From assembly GCA_031412355.1 (NCBI GenBank), contig JANOCR010000254.1, forward strand, positions 1-22,623: a DNA stretch of 22,623 nt, written 5' to 3'. The DNA comes from JAENVT01 sp031412355 (GTDB taxonomy: Bacteria; Actinomycetota; Acidimicrobiia; Acidimicrobiales; Ilumatobacteraceae). How positions within the stretch are numbered: the first letter of the stretch is position 1; each line of letters begins with the position of its first letter. Of the stretch, positions 15,786 through 22,522 are shown piece by piece. The notes beneath the pieces were generated by a model, which worked only from the letters and a program-made list of their open reading frames with translations, ran no database searches and was not told the origin of the DNA. A program made the position numbers and the translations under genes.

Positions 15786-16907
15786 ATGTCGATGCAACGC
15801 AGGCATCGCCGTTCGGCCCCCGACTCCGGCTTCACCCTGATCGAGGCGACCATCTCGGTCACGTTGGTCGGCCTGATCTCGGTGGTGATGGCCACCGTGT
15901 TCAGCGTGATCGTGCGCAACACGCCCAAGACCGAGGCGCGCATCGACAACGCCAAGACCCTCCAGGGAGTCGTCACCTACCTCCCGCAAGACGTGGATTC
16001 CACTTCTTCGACCGGATTCGACGAGTCACCGGGCGCCTCGACGGGCTGCTCGGACGGCCTCGGAGGCGTGAACCTGTTGCACATGGCGTGGACGGAGGCG
16101 GCTAGTAGTAGCGGGCCCGTTCAGTACTACGCCAACTACCGCCACGTACTCGCTGATGGTCGCTATCGGATCAAGCGCGTCACCTGCTTCGGTGTACCCG
16201 GCGCGGAACCGTTCGGCAACGCCAGGGTGCTGAATGTCTCCAGTGCGTTGCCCGCTCTGCCCGCCGGGTGGGTTCAAGGCCAGGCGCCCGCAGCCGTCAC
16301 GGTTGACCGCAGTTCGACCGCGGTCAGCCTGATCACCTTTGCCATCACCAATCTCGACGGGCAGATCGTCTCGGTCGAGGCCGCCTCGAAAAACCCGGCA
16401 GCGACCTTGCCGACCTCCAGCGTCGCGCCGATTCCGACGACAGCGGCCACGACGTCGACCAGCACGACGAGCACGACGATTGCGTCAGGCCCGACGACGA
16501 CAACGGATCCGTCTGCGACAACGACCACCGCTGCGGCGACGACAACGACAACCACGACCGTGCCCCCTTGCGTTGTCTCCAGTTCGACGATCTCACCGAA
16601 CAACGTGAGGAACACCGACCCGAACGGCAACGGAAACAGTGCCACTGGCGTCGGCGCTCTCGCCCAACCGGTGACGGTCTCGATCACGACGACCGGTTAC
16701 TGCAACGGCATCGAGGCCCGAGCGGCGACCGGTGCGCCGAACGGTGAACTGTTCCACAACTTCACGGCCACCGCCACCGGCTACAGCGTGATGTTTCCCG
16801 GCTACCCGCAGGGCTCATCCGAGCTGTGGGCCGACGGTGTGCGCGTCATCGAGTTCCACAGCCCAACCGGTGGCCCATACGGCTCGATCAGTCTGCTCGT
16901 GAAATGA
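15786..16907 (+). CDS. Type IV pilus minor prepilin, PilW-like, with Thr-rich stalk and C-terminal domain
   Basis: This 373-residue prepilin has a short basic leader ending in SG and the class III motif FTLIEATISVTLVG. Cleavage is predicted after G15, and Glu5 of the mature form is E20. The first globular part spans about 45-205. A Thr/Ser/Ala-rich linker (209-260) joins it to an extra C-terminal domain of about 110 residues, which is beta-rich in appearance and has C262 and C306. Ordinary PilW proteins lack this stalk and second domain, so it may display a binding module at the pilus tip; that is inference. It starts at the ATG two bases after the preceding stop. The track-length extension upstream overlaps the PilV-like gene and is not used. 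Confidence 0.85.
   Translation: MSMQRRHRRSAPDSGFTLIEATISVTLVGLISVVMATVFSVIVRNTPKTEARIDNAKTLQGVVTYLPQDVDSTSSTGFDESPGASTGCSDGLGGVNLLHMAWTEAASSSGPVQYYANYRHVLADGRYRIKRVTCFGVPGAEPFGNARVLNVSSALPALPAGWVQGQAPAAVTVDRSSTAVSLITFAITNLDGQIVSVEAASKNPAATLPTSSVAPIPTTAATTSTSTTSTTIASGPTTTTDPSATTTTAAATTTTTTTVPPCVVSSSTISPNNVRNTDPNGNGNSATGVGALAQPVTVSITTTGYCNGIEARAATGAPNGELFHNFTATATGYSVMFPGYPQGSSELWADGVRVIEFHSPTGGPYGSISLLVK
16410..16565 (+). repeat. Low-complexity ACN-rich coding tract (Thr-rich stalk)
   Basis: Runs of ACG, ACC and ACA codons, broken by GCG and TCN, encode residues 209-260 of the PilW-like protein. The tract includes a run of seven threonines. Such imperfect triplet repeats can gain or lose whole codons and so change stalk length without shifting the frame. 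Confidence 0.8.
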
Positions 16908-16915
16908 GGTCGGTT

Positions 16916-18340
16916 ATGACACGTGGAACCAAACGAGATCAGGGCATGATCCTGCCGCTGGTGCTGATCATCTCGGTCGTGTCCGCCATGGTGGTGATCT
17001 CCCTCGCGACATATGTCACCGCCGATCTGCGCTACGGCAACGTCGTCGAAGAGCGCGCCGACCGCCTCGCCGCAGCCGACGGAGGCCTTCGGTACGGCGT
17101 CGAGCAACTTCGCAACTTCGACGGATCACTCGGCGCGCTCTGCGGCACCGGTGCCGGCACGGGCGGCGGCTACACGCAGAAGTTCCCGCCGGTGATCAAC
17201 GGTTCGACGACCGACGTCACCTGCCGGCGCGTCGGCAACCTGATCTCCGACATCGAGGGCTGGGGACTGGTTGTCACCGGGCAAGGTGTGCCGGCCGGCC
17301 AACCGATGTTCGCGACCAAGGGAGCAGGGCAATCCGAGAACCTGAAGACGTTCAGCGGCCCGGTCTACATCGCCGACCCGTCGGCCATCGATCTTGGCGC
17401 GCTGATGGAGATCAAAGACGGCGACCTGTTCTACTCGGCGACCGACTGCGACGTTCCCGTCGCGATTCCCGAGATCGCCAGCGGCTTCCTCCGGTTCACT
17501 CCCAACTTCTTCAGGGGGCCGGAGTGTGCTGACCTGCCTTGGAACAGCCTGTTTCGAACCCCGACCGTTCCGCTGCCTCCGACCACAATGGCGCCTGCGC
17601 CGGTGACGGCCGGTGCATGCACGGTCTTCTCGCCGGGCAAGTACACCGCGAACCCACTTCCGCTCGGTAGCGACAACTATTTCATGGCCGGGGAGTACTA
17701 CTTCGAGAACGTCAAGATCGAACTACAGAACCAGACGCTCGTGGCTGGATTCCCGTACAACGCCGGTGACAGCGCCAAGATCAATCAACCCGAGTGCCTC
17801 GCGGTGCAACAGGCCGACGCTGCGGCAACGGTCTTGGCAGGGGGTCGCGGTGGAGCCACCTTCTACCTCGGCGGAGACAGCGAGATCGAGATCCAGAACG
17901 GCGGCGAGTTCGAGATCTTCCGACGGCTGGTCGACAAAACCTATCTCAGCATTTTCGCTCTCGAGACCCCGGGGCCAGGCTACATCGCCAGCACCATCGG
18001 GTGGAGCGACTGGATCCTCGAGACCAAGTCGGGCAGCAACAACGACGTAGCTGTGCACGGTCTGTTCTGGTCGCCGCGCGCCGGCGCAACGCTGGGCAAC
18101 ATCACCAACGCGGCCAATGGTCAGTTGCTCGGCGGGCTGGTTGTGGCGAATCTCGACACCCAGGCGTCGGCATCGGCGTCGGCATTCGCCATTGGAATCG
18201 AGACGAGCCCTCGCGACGCGCGTTACCTGCTGATCTCGACCGCGACCAAGAACGGTCACTCGACCACCATCAGGGCCGTCGTGCAGTTCCGGCCCACCAG
18301 TTCGGACTTGGCGATCAACTCGTGGCGGGTCGTGGAGTGA
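16916..18340 (+). CDS. Pilus assembly protein, PilX/GspK-like large minor pilin
   Basis: The protein is 474 residues from ATG 16916, which has GAGGT five bases upstream. ATG 16904 overlaps the previous stop as ATGA and is the alternative. A short basic leader ends in DQG, followed by a hydrophobic helix (MILPLVLIISVVSAMVVISL, 11-30). The usual Glu at mature position 5 is absent and Pro occupies position 4, as in PilX/GspK-type tip subunits that cannot contact the preceding subunit normally. The large, beta-rich exported part has several cysteines (C76, C103, C178, C204, C235, C294) and a Pro-rich break (218-230). It is the third pilin in the operon. Its stop abuts the convergent pilD stop in TGATCA. 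Confidence 0.8.
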   Translation: MTRGTKRDQGMILPLVLIISVVSAMVVISLATYVTADLRYGNVVEERADRLAAADGGLRYGVEQLRNFDGSLGALCGTGAGTGGGYTQKFPPVINGSTTDVTCRRVGNLISDIEGWGLVVTGQGVPAGQPMFATKGAGQSENLKTFSGPVYIADPSAIDLGALMEIKDGDLFYSATDCDVPVAIPEIASGFLRFTPNFFRGPECADLPWNSLFRTPTVPLPPTTMAPAPVTAGACTVFSPGKYTANPLPLGSDNYFMAGEYYFENVKIELQNQTLVAGFPYNAGDSAKINQPECLAVQQADAAATVLAGGRGGATFYLGGDSEIEIQNGGEFEIFRRLVDKTYLSIFALETPGPGYIASTIGWSDWILETKSGSNNDVAVHGLFWSPRAGATLGNITNAANGQLLGGLVVANLDTQASASASAFAIGIETSPRDARYLLISTATKNGHSTTIRAVVQFRPTSSDLAINSWRVVE

Positions 18341-19105
18341 TCACCGACCCATGAAGGTGTCGACAAAGCGCTGACCGATGAACACGGCAACGATGGTGCC
18401 GAGCGCAAGGAACGGACCGAACGGTACGGCGGTCTTTCGTCCGGCGCGACCCCTGGCCATCATCGCCACGCCGACGACTGCGCCGGCGAGGAAGCCCATG
18501 AAGAGCCCGACCGCAACCAGGCCCGGATTGAGCCAGCCGAGGTACGCGCCGAGCAGGGGCGAAAGGCGCACATCGCCGTCGCCCATGCCGCCACGGCTCA
18601 GCAGGTACACCAATCCCATGAAGGCCAACGCGCATGCTGCGCCGAGCAGCATCGTCCACATGCGTCGTGGCTCGTGGCGCGCTAGTGCGGCGATGCACAG
18701 CAGCGGTATTCCAACCGCGGCGGTGACGTAGATGATCTCTCGAGGAAGCCGTTTGGTGCGCAGGTCGATCCAGCTGAGACCGACGAGTCCGGCGCCGAAC
18801 ACGCAGAACGCCGGCAGCGCCCAGTCGAGCCCGAACTTCCAGGCAAACAATCCGAACAGCAGGGCGGTAACCAGCTCAAGAATCAGCGGCTCGATACCGA
18901 TATTCATACGACAGCGGCGACATTTGCCTCGCAGGACGAGCCAACTGAACACCGGAACGAGATCACGGATACCAAGGCGCAAGCCACAGTTACCACATGC
19001 CGAACCAGGCGAGACGATCGATGCGCCACGGGGCACACGATCGACAACCACGGTGAGGAATGAACCGAACAGAAGGCCGTACAGGGCCGCAATAACAATC
19101 GTCAT
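18341..19105 (-). CDS. pilD: Prepilin peptidase / N-methyltransferase (A24 family)
   Basis: This 254-residue polytopic membrane aspartic protease cleaves prepilin leaders after Gly. The N-terminal methyltransferase-like region has GLLFGSFLTVV and the zinc-type cysteines C37, C40, C62 and C65. The protease aspartates are D114 in WIDLRTKRLP and D178 in GMGDGDVRL, matching the GxGD signature. About seven or eight hydrophobic helices are present. GSFLN of typical PilD is GSFLT here. The likely substrates are the three prepilins encoded just upstream on the other strand. It diverges from pilT across 51 bases, so the pair may share a control region. Confidence 0.95.
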   Translation of the reverse strand: MTIVIAALYGLLFGSFLTVVVDRVPRGASIVSPGSACGNCGLRLGIRDLVPVFSWLVLRGKCRRCRMNIGIEPLILELVTALLFGLFAWKFGLDWALPAFCVFGAGLVGLSWIDLRTKRLPREIIYVTAAVGIPLLCIAALARHEPRRMWTMLLGAACALAFMGLVYLLSRGGMGDGDVRLSPLLGAYLGWLNPGLVAVGLFMGFLAGAVVGVAMMARGRAGRKTAVPFGPFLALGTIVAVFIGQRFVDTFMGR

Positions 19106-19142
19106 AAGTAAGAAGAGCCACTCCTCGGGGCGGCGGGCAAAC

Positions 19143-19148
19143 GGGAGG
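19143..19148 (+). promoter_or_regulatory. Ribosome binding site of pilT
   Basis: GGGAGG lies eight bases before the pilT ATG at 19157. It supports this start and shows that pilT has a real leader, unlike several leaderless-looking genes here. Confidence 0.7.
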
Positions 19149-19156
19149 CTAGTCCG

Positions 19157-20308
19157 ATGTTCAATCCAGACCCGATGTTGGTCACGTTGCTGCAGGCATC
19201 AGTCGCTGCGGGTGCCAGTGACTTGCACCTTTCGGTAGGTCGTCCACCGACGGCGCGTCGAGACGGCACGCTCGTGCCGTTCGAAGGCGTCAGTGTGCTG
19301 ACCCCGCAAGACACCGAGAGAATCGTGTTCTCATTGCTGCAGGGCTTTCAGCGCAAGGAACTCGACGAGGTGCAACAGGTCGACTTCTCGTTCGGTCTCG
19401 ACGGACTCGGACGATTTCGTGCGAACGCCTTCAAGCAGCGCAACACCTACGCGCTGGCGCTACGCGTCGTGCCGTTCCGTGTCCGTTCCCTCGAGGAGCT
19501 CGGCGCGCCGGCAGCCACGAACGATCTGTTGAACAAGCCCTACGGTCTCGTCCTCGTGGTCGGCCCTACCGGCTCGGGTAAGAGCACCACATTGGCGGCG
19601 ATGATCGATCGGATCAACGCGACCAAGCCGTTGCACATCCTCACGATCGAGGACCCAGTCGAGTACCTGCACGGTCACAAGATGTCGATGGTCAACCAAC
19701 GCGAGGTCGGCACCGACGTGCTCAGCTTCACCGATGGCTTGCGCAGTGCCCTGCGTGAGGACCCCGATGTCATCCTGCTCGGCGAAATGCGCGACCTCGA
19801 CTCGATCGCCATCACGCTGACGCTGGCCGAGACGGGCCACCTGGTGTTCGCCACCCTGCACACCAACGACGCCTCCCAGGCGCTCGACCGTATCGTCGAC
19901 GTGTTCCCGTCCGAGCGCCGCGACCAGATCCAGATCATGCTCGCCGGCTCGTTGCAGGGCGTGATCAGCCAGCGTCTGTTGCCTGCCGAGGGCGGCGGCC
20001 GCGTCGCGGCCTACGAAGTGCTGATGGCCAACGACGCCGTGCGCAACCTGCTGCGTGAGGGCAAGACCCGCCAGCTGCGCAACACGATGATCTCGGGACA
20101 GCAAGAAGGGATGCAGACGATCGAGATGGACCTGGCTCGTCTGGTGGCCAGTGGCATCATCAGCTTCGAGACCGCTGCGGGCGTCAGCGCCTACCCGAAA
20201 GAGATCATGGCTCAGGCAGCGACGCAGCGTTCGCAGATGCAGGCACAGGCGACGGTCGCAGCGGGGCAGGCGGCTTCCACCGGCTCCGGCCAACTCGTCG
20301 GCGTCTGA
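19157..20308 (+). CDS. pilT: Type IV pilus retraction ATPase
   Basis: PilT depolymerises the pilus and powers twitching or DNA/surface pulling. The 383-residue protein has ASDLHLSVGRPP (20-31), Walker A GPTGSGKST (136-144), the Asp box IEDPVEY (164-170), Walker B DVILLGEMRD (204-213), the His box GHLVFATLHTND (227-238) and the C-terminal AVRNLLREGKT segment (294-304) needed for retraction. A Gln/Ala-rich tail of about 30 residues (352-383) is extra and probably disordered. It is divergent from pilD, and the DUF429 gene starts 13 bases after its stop. Confidence 0.96.
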   Translation: MFNPDPMLVTLLQASVAAGASDLHLSVGRPPTARRDGTLVPFEGVSVLTPQDTERIVFSLLQGFQRKELDEVQQVDFSFGLDGLGRFRANAFKQRNTYALALRVVPFRVRSLEELGAPAATNDLLNKPYGLVLVVGPTGSGKSTTLAAMIDRINATKPLHILTIEDPVEYLHGHKMSMVNQREVGTDVLSFTDGLRSALREDPDVILLGEMRDLDSIAITLTLAETGHLVFATLHTNDASQALDRIVDVFPSERRDQIQIMLAGSLQGVISQRLLPAEGGGRVAAYEVLMANDAVRNLLREGKTRQLRNTMISGQQEGMQTIEMDLARLVASGIISFETAAGVSAYPKEIMAQAATQRSQMQAQATVAAGQAASTGSGQLVGV

Positions 20309-20321
20309 CAGTTCGCCGCGC

Positions 20322-21041
20322 ATGGTTGCCTCGAAGCTTCCCTACAAGATCCTGGGCGGCGTAGTGCCGTGTCCGGGGGGTTGGCTGATCATGCCGGCAC
20401 GTTTGGCAGGCGTGACGGTCAATGTCGAAGAGCCAGAGGTCGTACGCACGCTGCTGGACGTGCTCGAATACAAGCCAAAGTTCGATGCCGCGGCCATCTA
20501 CGCACCGATCGGGTTCTACGAGCAACCTGTCGGACCGTATCGACCATGCGATGCCGAGGCGCGCGAACTGGTCGGATGGCCGCGAGTGGTCGGCGTCAAG
20601 CCGATGCCGTCTCGTGCTGCGTTGCACGCCAGAACCCGTGACGAGGCGCGCGAGATCGAGCCATGGCTGACCAACGACGACTTTCGCCGGTTCAAGTGGT
20701 GGCGGGAAGCCGAGCGCGACTTTCAGCCATTTCATCAGCGGAGCTTCTTCGCCGCCCACCCGGATCTGAGCTTCACCAACCTCAACGGCGACCTGCCGCT
20801 GACGACCTCGCCGCATCACCCCGAAGGCGTGTTGGAGCGGATGCAGCTGATCCGCGACAAGTTGCCCGGCGTCGAGGAGGCGATCATGCGCATTCCACCG
20901 ACGGGAGCGGGGCAACTGCACATGATGCAGGCATGCGCGCTGGTGTGGACGGCCAGGCGTGCTGCCGCCCGGGCGATGAGCCGCTTGCCGATGGACCCCA
21001 ACTGGGACGACACGGGTATGCGTATGGAGATCGTCCGCTAG
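20322..21041 (+). CDS. DUF429 family protein (RNase H-like fold), possibly inactive
   Basis: The protein is 239 residues from ATG 20322; an open extension upstream overlaps pilT in another frame and is not used. DUF429 hallmarks are PGGW (18-21), the strand with APIGF (61-65), RPCDAEAREL (74-83), HPDLSFTNLNGDLPL (146-160) and the HPEGVLERMQLI helix (166-177). In typical members the first strand reads like GVDG and the second like IDIPIG, giving acidic residues of an RNase H-like site. Here they read GGVVPC and IYAPIG, so both aspartates appear lost. The function of the family is unknown. It is 13 bases from pilT and probably co-transcribed with it. Confidence 0.75.
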   Translation: MVASKLPYKILGGVVPCPGGWLIMPARLAGVTVNVEEPEVVRTLLDVLEYKPKFDAAAIYAPIGFYEQPVGPYRPCDAEARELVGWPRVVGVKPMPSRAALHARTRDEAREIEPWLTNDDFRRFKWWREAERDFQPFHQRSFFAAHPDLSFTNLNGDLPLTTSPHHPEGVLERMQLIRDKLPGVEEAIMRIPPTGAGQLHMMQACALVWTARRAAARAMSRLPMDPNWDDTGMRMEIVR

Positions 21042-21070
21042 TTCGCCTCTAGTACGCCGCTAGTACGGCA
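21038..21070 (+). repeat. Three 11-bp tandem repeats upstream of ccr
   Basis: CTAGTTCGCCT (21038-21048), CTAGTACGCCG (21049-21059) and CTAGTACGGCA (21060-21070) lie head to tail. The 11-base period is close to one helical turn. The first copy includes the stop codon of the DUF429 gene. They lie 47-79 bases before the ccr start and could be activator or repressor sites. Confidence 0.7.
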
Positions 21071-21094
21071 CGATCGGATTTCGCCGCGTCCACC

Positions 21095-21106
21095 TACCGG
21101 TCGGTA
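21095..21106 (+). promoter_or_regulatory. Perfect dyad operator candidate (TACCG-GT-CGGTA)
   Basis: TACCG and CGGTA are exact inverted repeats with a two-base centre. The dyad overlaps the predicted ccr -10 box (TAACGT, 21105-21110) and ends ten bases before the ATG. Its position suits a repressor, and its shape is typical of TetR-family sites; the regulator is not in this window. Confidence 0.5.
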
Positions 21107-21116
21107 ACGTCGGCGC
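21105..21116 (+). promoter_or_regulatory. Predicted -10 box for a leaderless ccr transcript
   Basis: TAACGT (21105-21110) is followed by six bases and the ATG at 21117. No ribosome binding site precedes the ATG. No clear -35 is seen. Confidence 0.45.
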
Positions 21117-22445
21117 ATGGAGCGCATGGTCGAGGCGATCGAACAAGGGGCGACCGGCGACGAGATCGGTCAACTGCCCATCCCGCAGGGCTACCGCGCT
21201 GCCCATGTGTTGAAGGCCGAGCAGGACATGTGGGCCGGCGTCGCTTCCGCCGACAAGGACCCGCGCCAGAGCCTGCACATCGGCGAGGTGCCCACGCCGG
21301 CGTTGGCACCCGACGAGGCCTACGTCGCCGTCATGGCCAGCAGCATCAATTTCAATACTGTGTGGACCACCATCTTCGAGCCGATCAGCACGTTCGGATC
21401 GCTGGCTCGATTGGCGCGAGAGAGCGAATGGGCGCAGCGCCACGATCAGCCGTACCAAGTGGTCGGCAGCGATGCCTCAGGAGTGGTACTGCGGGTCGGC
21501 GCGGCGGTGCGAAACTGGAAACCCGGGGACCGCGTGACGGTGCACTGCAACCACGTCGACGATCAGGACCAGACGGCCCACGATGACTCGATGATGGCCA
21601 GCAATCAACGCATCTGGGGGTACGAGACCAACTTCGGCGGACTCGCCGATCTGGCCGTGGTGAAGGCCAACCAACTGCTGCCGAAGCCTGCCCACCTGAC
21701 GTGGGAAGAAGCCGCGGTCAACGCCCTGTGCAACTCGACCAGCTATCGAATGCTGGTGTCCCGCAACGGCGCGGCGATGAAGCAGGGCGATGTGGTGCTG
21801 ATCTGGGGCGCCACTGGAGGCATCGGCGCGTACGCGGCCCAATACGTGCTGAACGGAGGCGGCATCCCGGTGTGCGTCGTGTCGTCGCCCGACAAAGCGG
21901 CAATCCTGCGCTCGATGGGCGTCGACGCCGTGATCGATCGGCGGGCCGCCGACTACCGCTTCTGGAAAGACGAGCACACACACGACGAAAGTGAATGGCG
22001 ACGGTTCGGCAAAGACATCCGCGATCTCATCGGCGAGGATCCCGACATCGTCTTCGAACATCCCGGGCGCTCGACGTTCGCAGCTTCGATGTACGTCGCC
22101 AAACGCGGTGGCACCGTGGTTTCGTGCGCGGCAACCAGTGGCTTCATGCTCGAGTTCGACAACCGGCATTTCTGGATGCGCCTGAAACGGCTGATCGGCA
22201 GCCACTTCGCCAACTACAAAGAGGCGTGGGAGGCCAATCGGTTGATCTCCAAGGGCATGATCCACCCGGTGCTGTCGCAGGTGTTCTCTCTCGAGCAAAC
22301 GGGCGAGGCAGCGCACCAGGTGCACCACAACATGCACGAAGGCAAGATCGGTGTTCTGTGCCTTGCGCCGACCGAGGGCCTCGGTGTGACCGACTCTGAG
22401 CTGCGCGACGCGCTGGGCGACAAGCTCCATCGGTTCCGCCGTTGA
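21117..22445 (+). CDS. ccr: Crotonyl-CoA carboxylase/reductase
   Basis: Ccr reductively carboxylates crotonyl-CoA to ethylmalonyl-CoA with NADPH and CO2. It serves the ethylmalonyl-CoA pathway of acetate assimilation and supplies extender units. The protein is 442 residues, the usual length, with a zinc-less MDR fold: SINFNTVW (76-83), IWGYETNFGGLA (166-177), the nucleotide-binding WGATGGIGAYAAQY (230-243), FEHPGRSTFAASMYV (313-327) and LIGSHFANYKEAWEANRLI (359-377). By alignment from memory with the Kitasatospora enzyme, N80, E170 and H363 match its CO2-pocket residues, while Y169 replaces a Phe. ATG 21117 is used; ATG 21126 is possible. No partner gene of the pathway is adjacent. Confidence 0.93.
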   Translation: MERMVEAIEQGATGDEIGQLPIPQGYRAAHVLKAEQDMWAGVASADKDPRQSLHIGEVPTPALAPDEAYVAVMASSINFNTVWTTIFEPISTFGSLARLARESEWAQRHDQPYQVVGSDASGVVLRVGAAVRNWKPGDRVTVHCNHVDDQDQTAHDDSMMASNQRIWGYETNFGGLADLAVVKANQLLPKPAHLTWEEAAVNALCNSTSYRMLVSRNGAAMKQGDVVLIWGATGGIGAYAAQYVLNGGGIPVCVVSSPDKAAILRSMGVDAVIDRRAADYRFWKDEHTHDESEWRRFGKDIRDLIGEDPDIVFEHPGRSTFAASMYVAKRGGTVVSCAATSGFMLEFDNRHFWMRLKRLIGSHFANYKEAWEANRLISKGMIHPVLSQVFSLEQTGEAAHQVHHNMHEGKIGVLCLAPTEGLGVTDSELRDALGDKLHRFRR

Positions 22446-22472
22446 GCGTTCGACGCCGATCCGAAAACGGCA

Positions 22473-22498
22473 GAAGCCGGGCCCGAAGGCCCGGCTTC
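22473..22498. terminator. Bidirectional hairpin terminator
   Basis: GAAGCCGGGCC (22473-22483) and GGCCCGGCTTC (22488-22498) form a perfect 11-bp stem with a four-base loop. On the minus strand the loop is the extra-stable cUUCGg, and TTTT follows five bases after the stem. It therefore looks best fitted to ending the minus-strand gene. It also lies 27 bases after the ccr stop. Confidence 0.85.
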
Positions 22499-22522
22499 CA
22501 TCGAATCGATCCGAGGGTCGGA

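Noticed and set aside
16435..16562. Repetitive tract considered as a CRISPR-like or intergenic repeat
   Set aside because: It is in frame and encodes a Thr-rich linker. There are no regularly spaced spacers.
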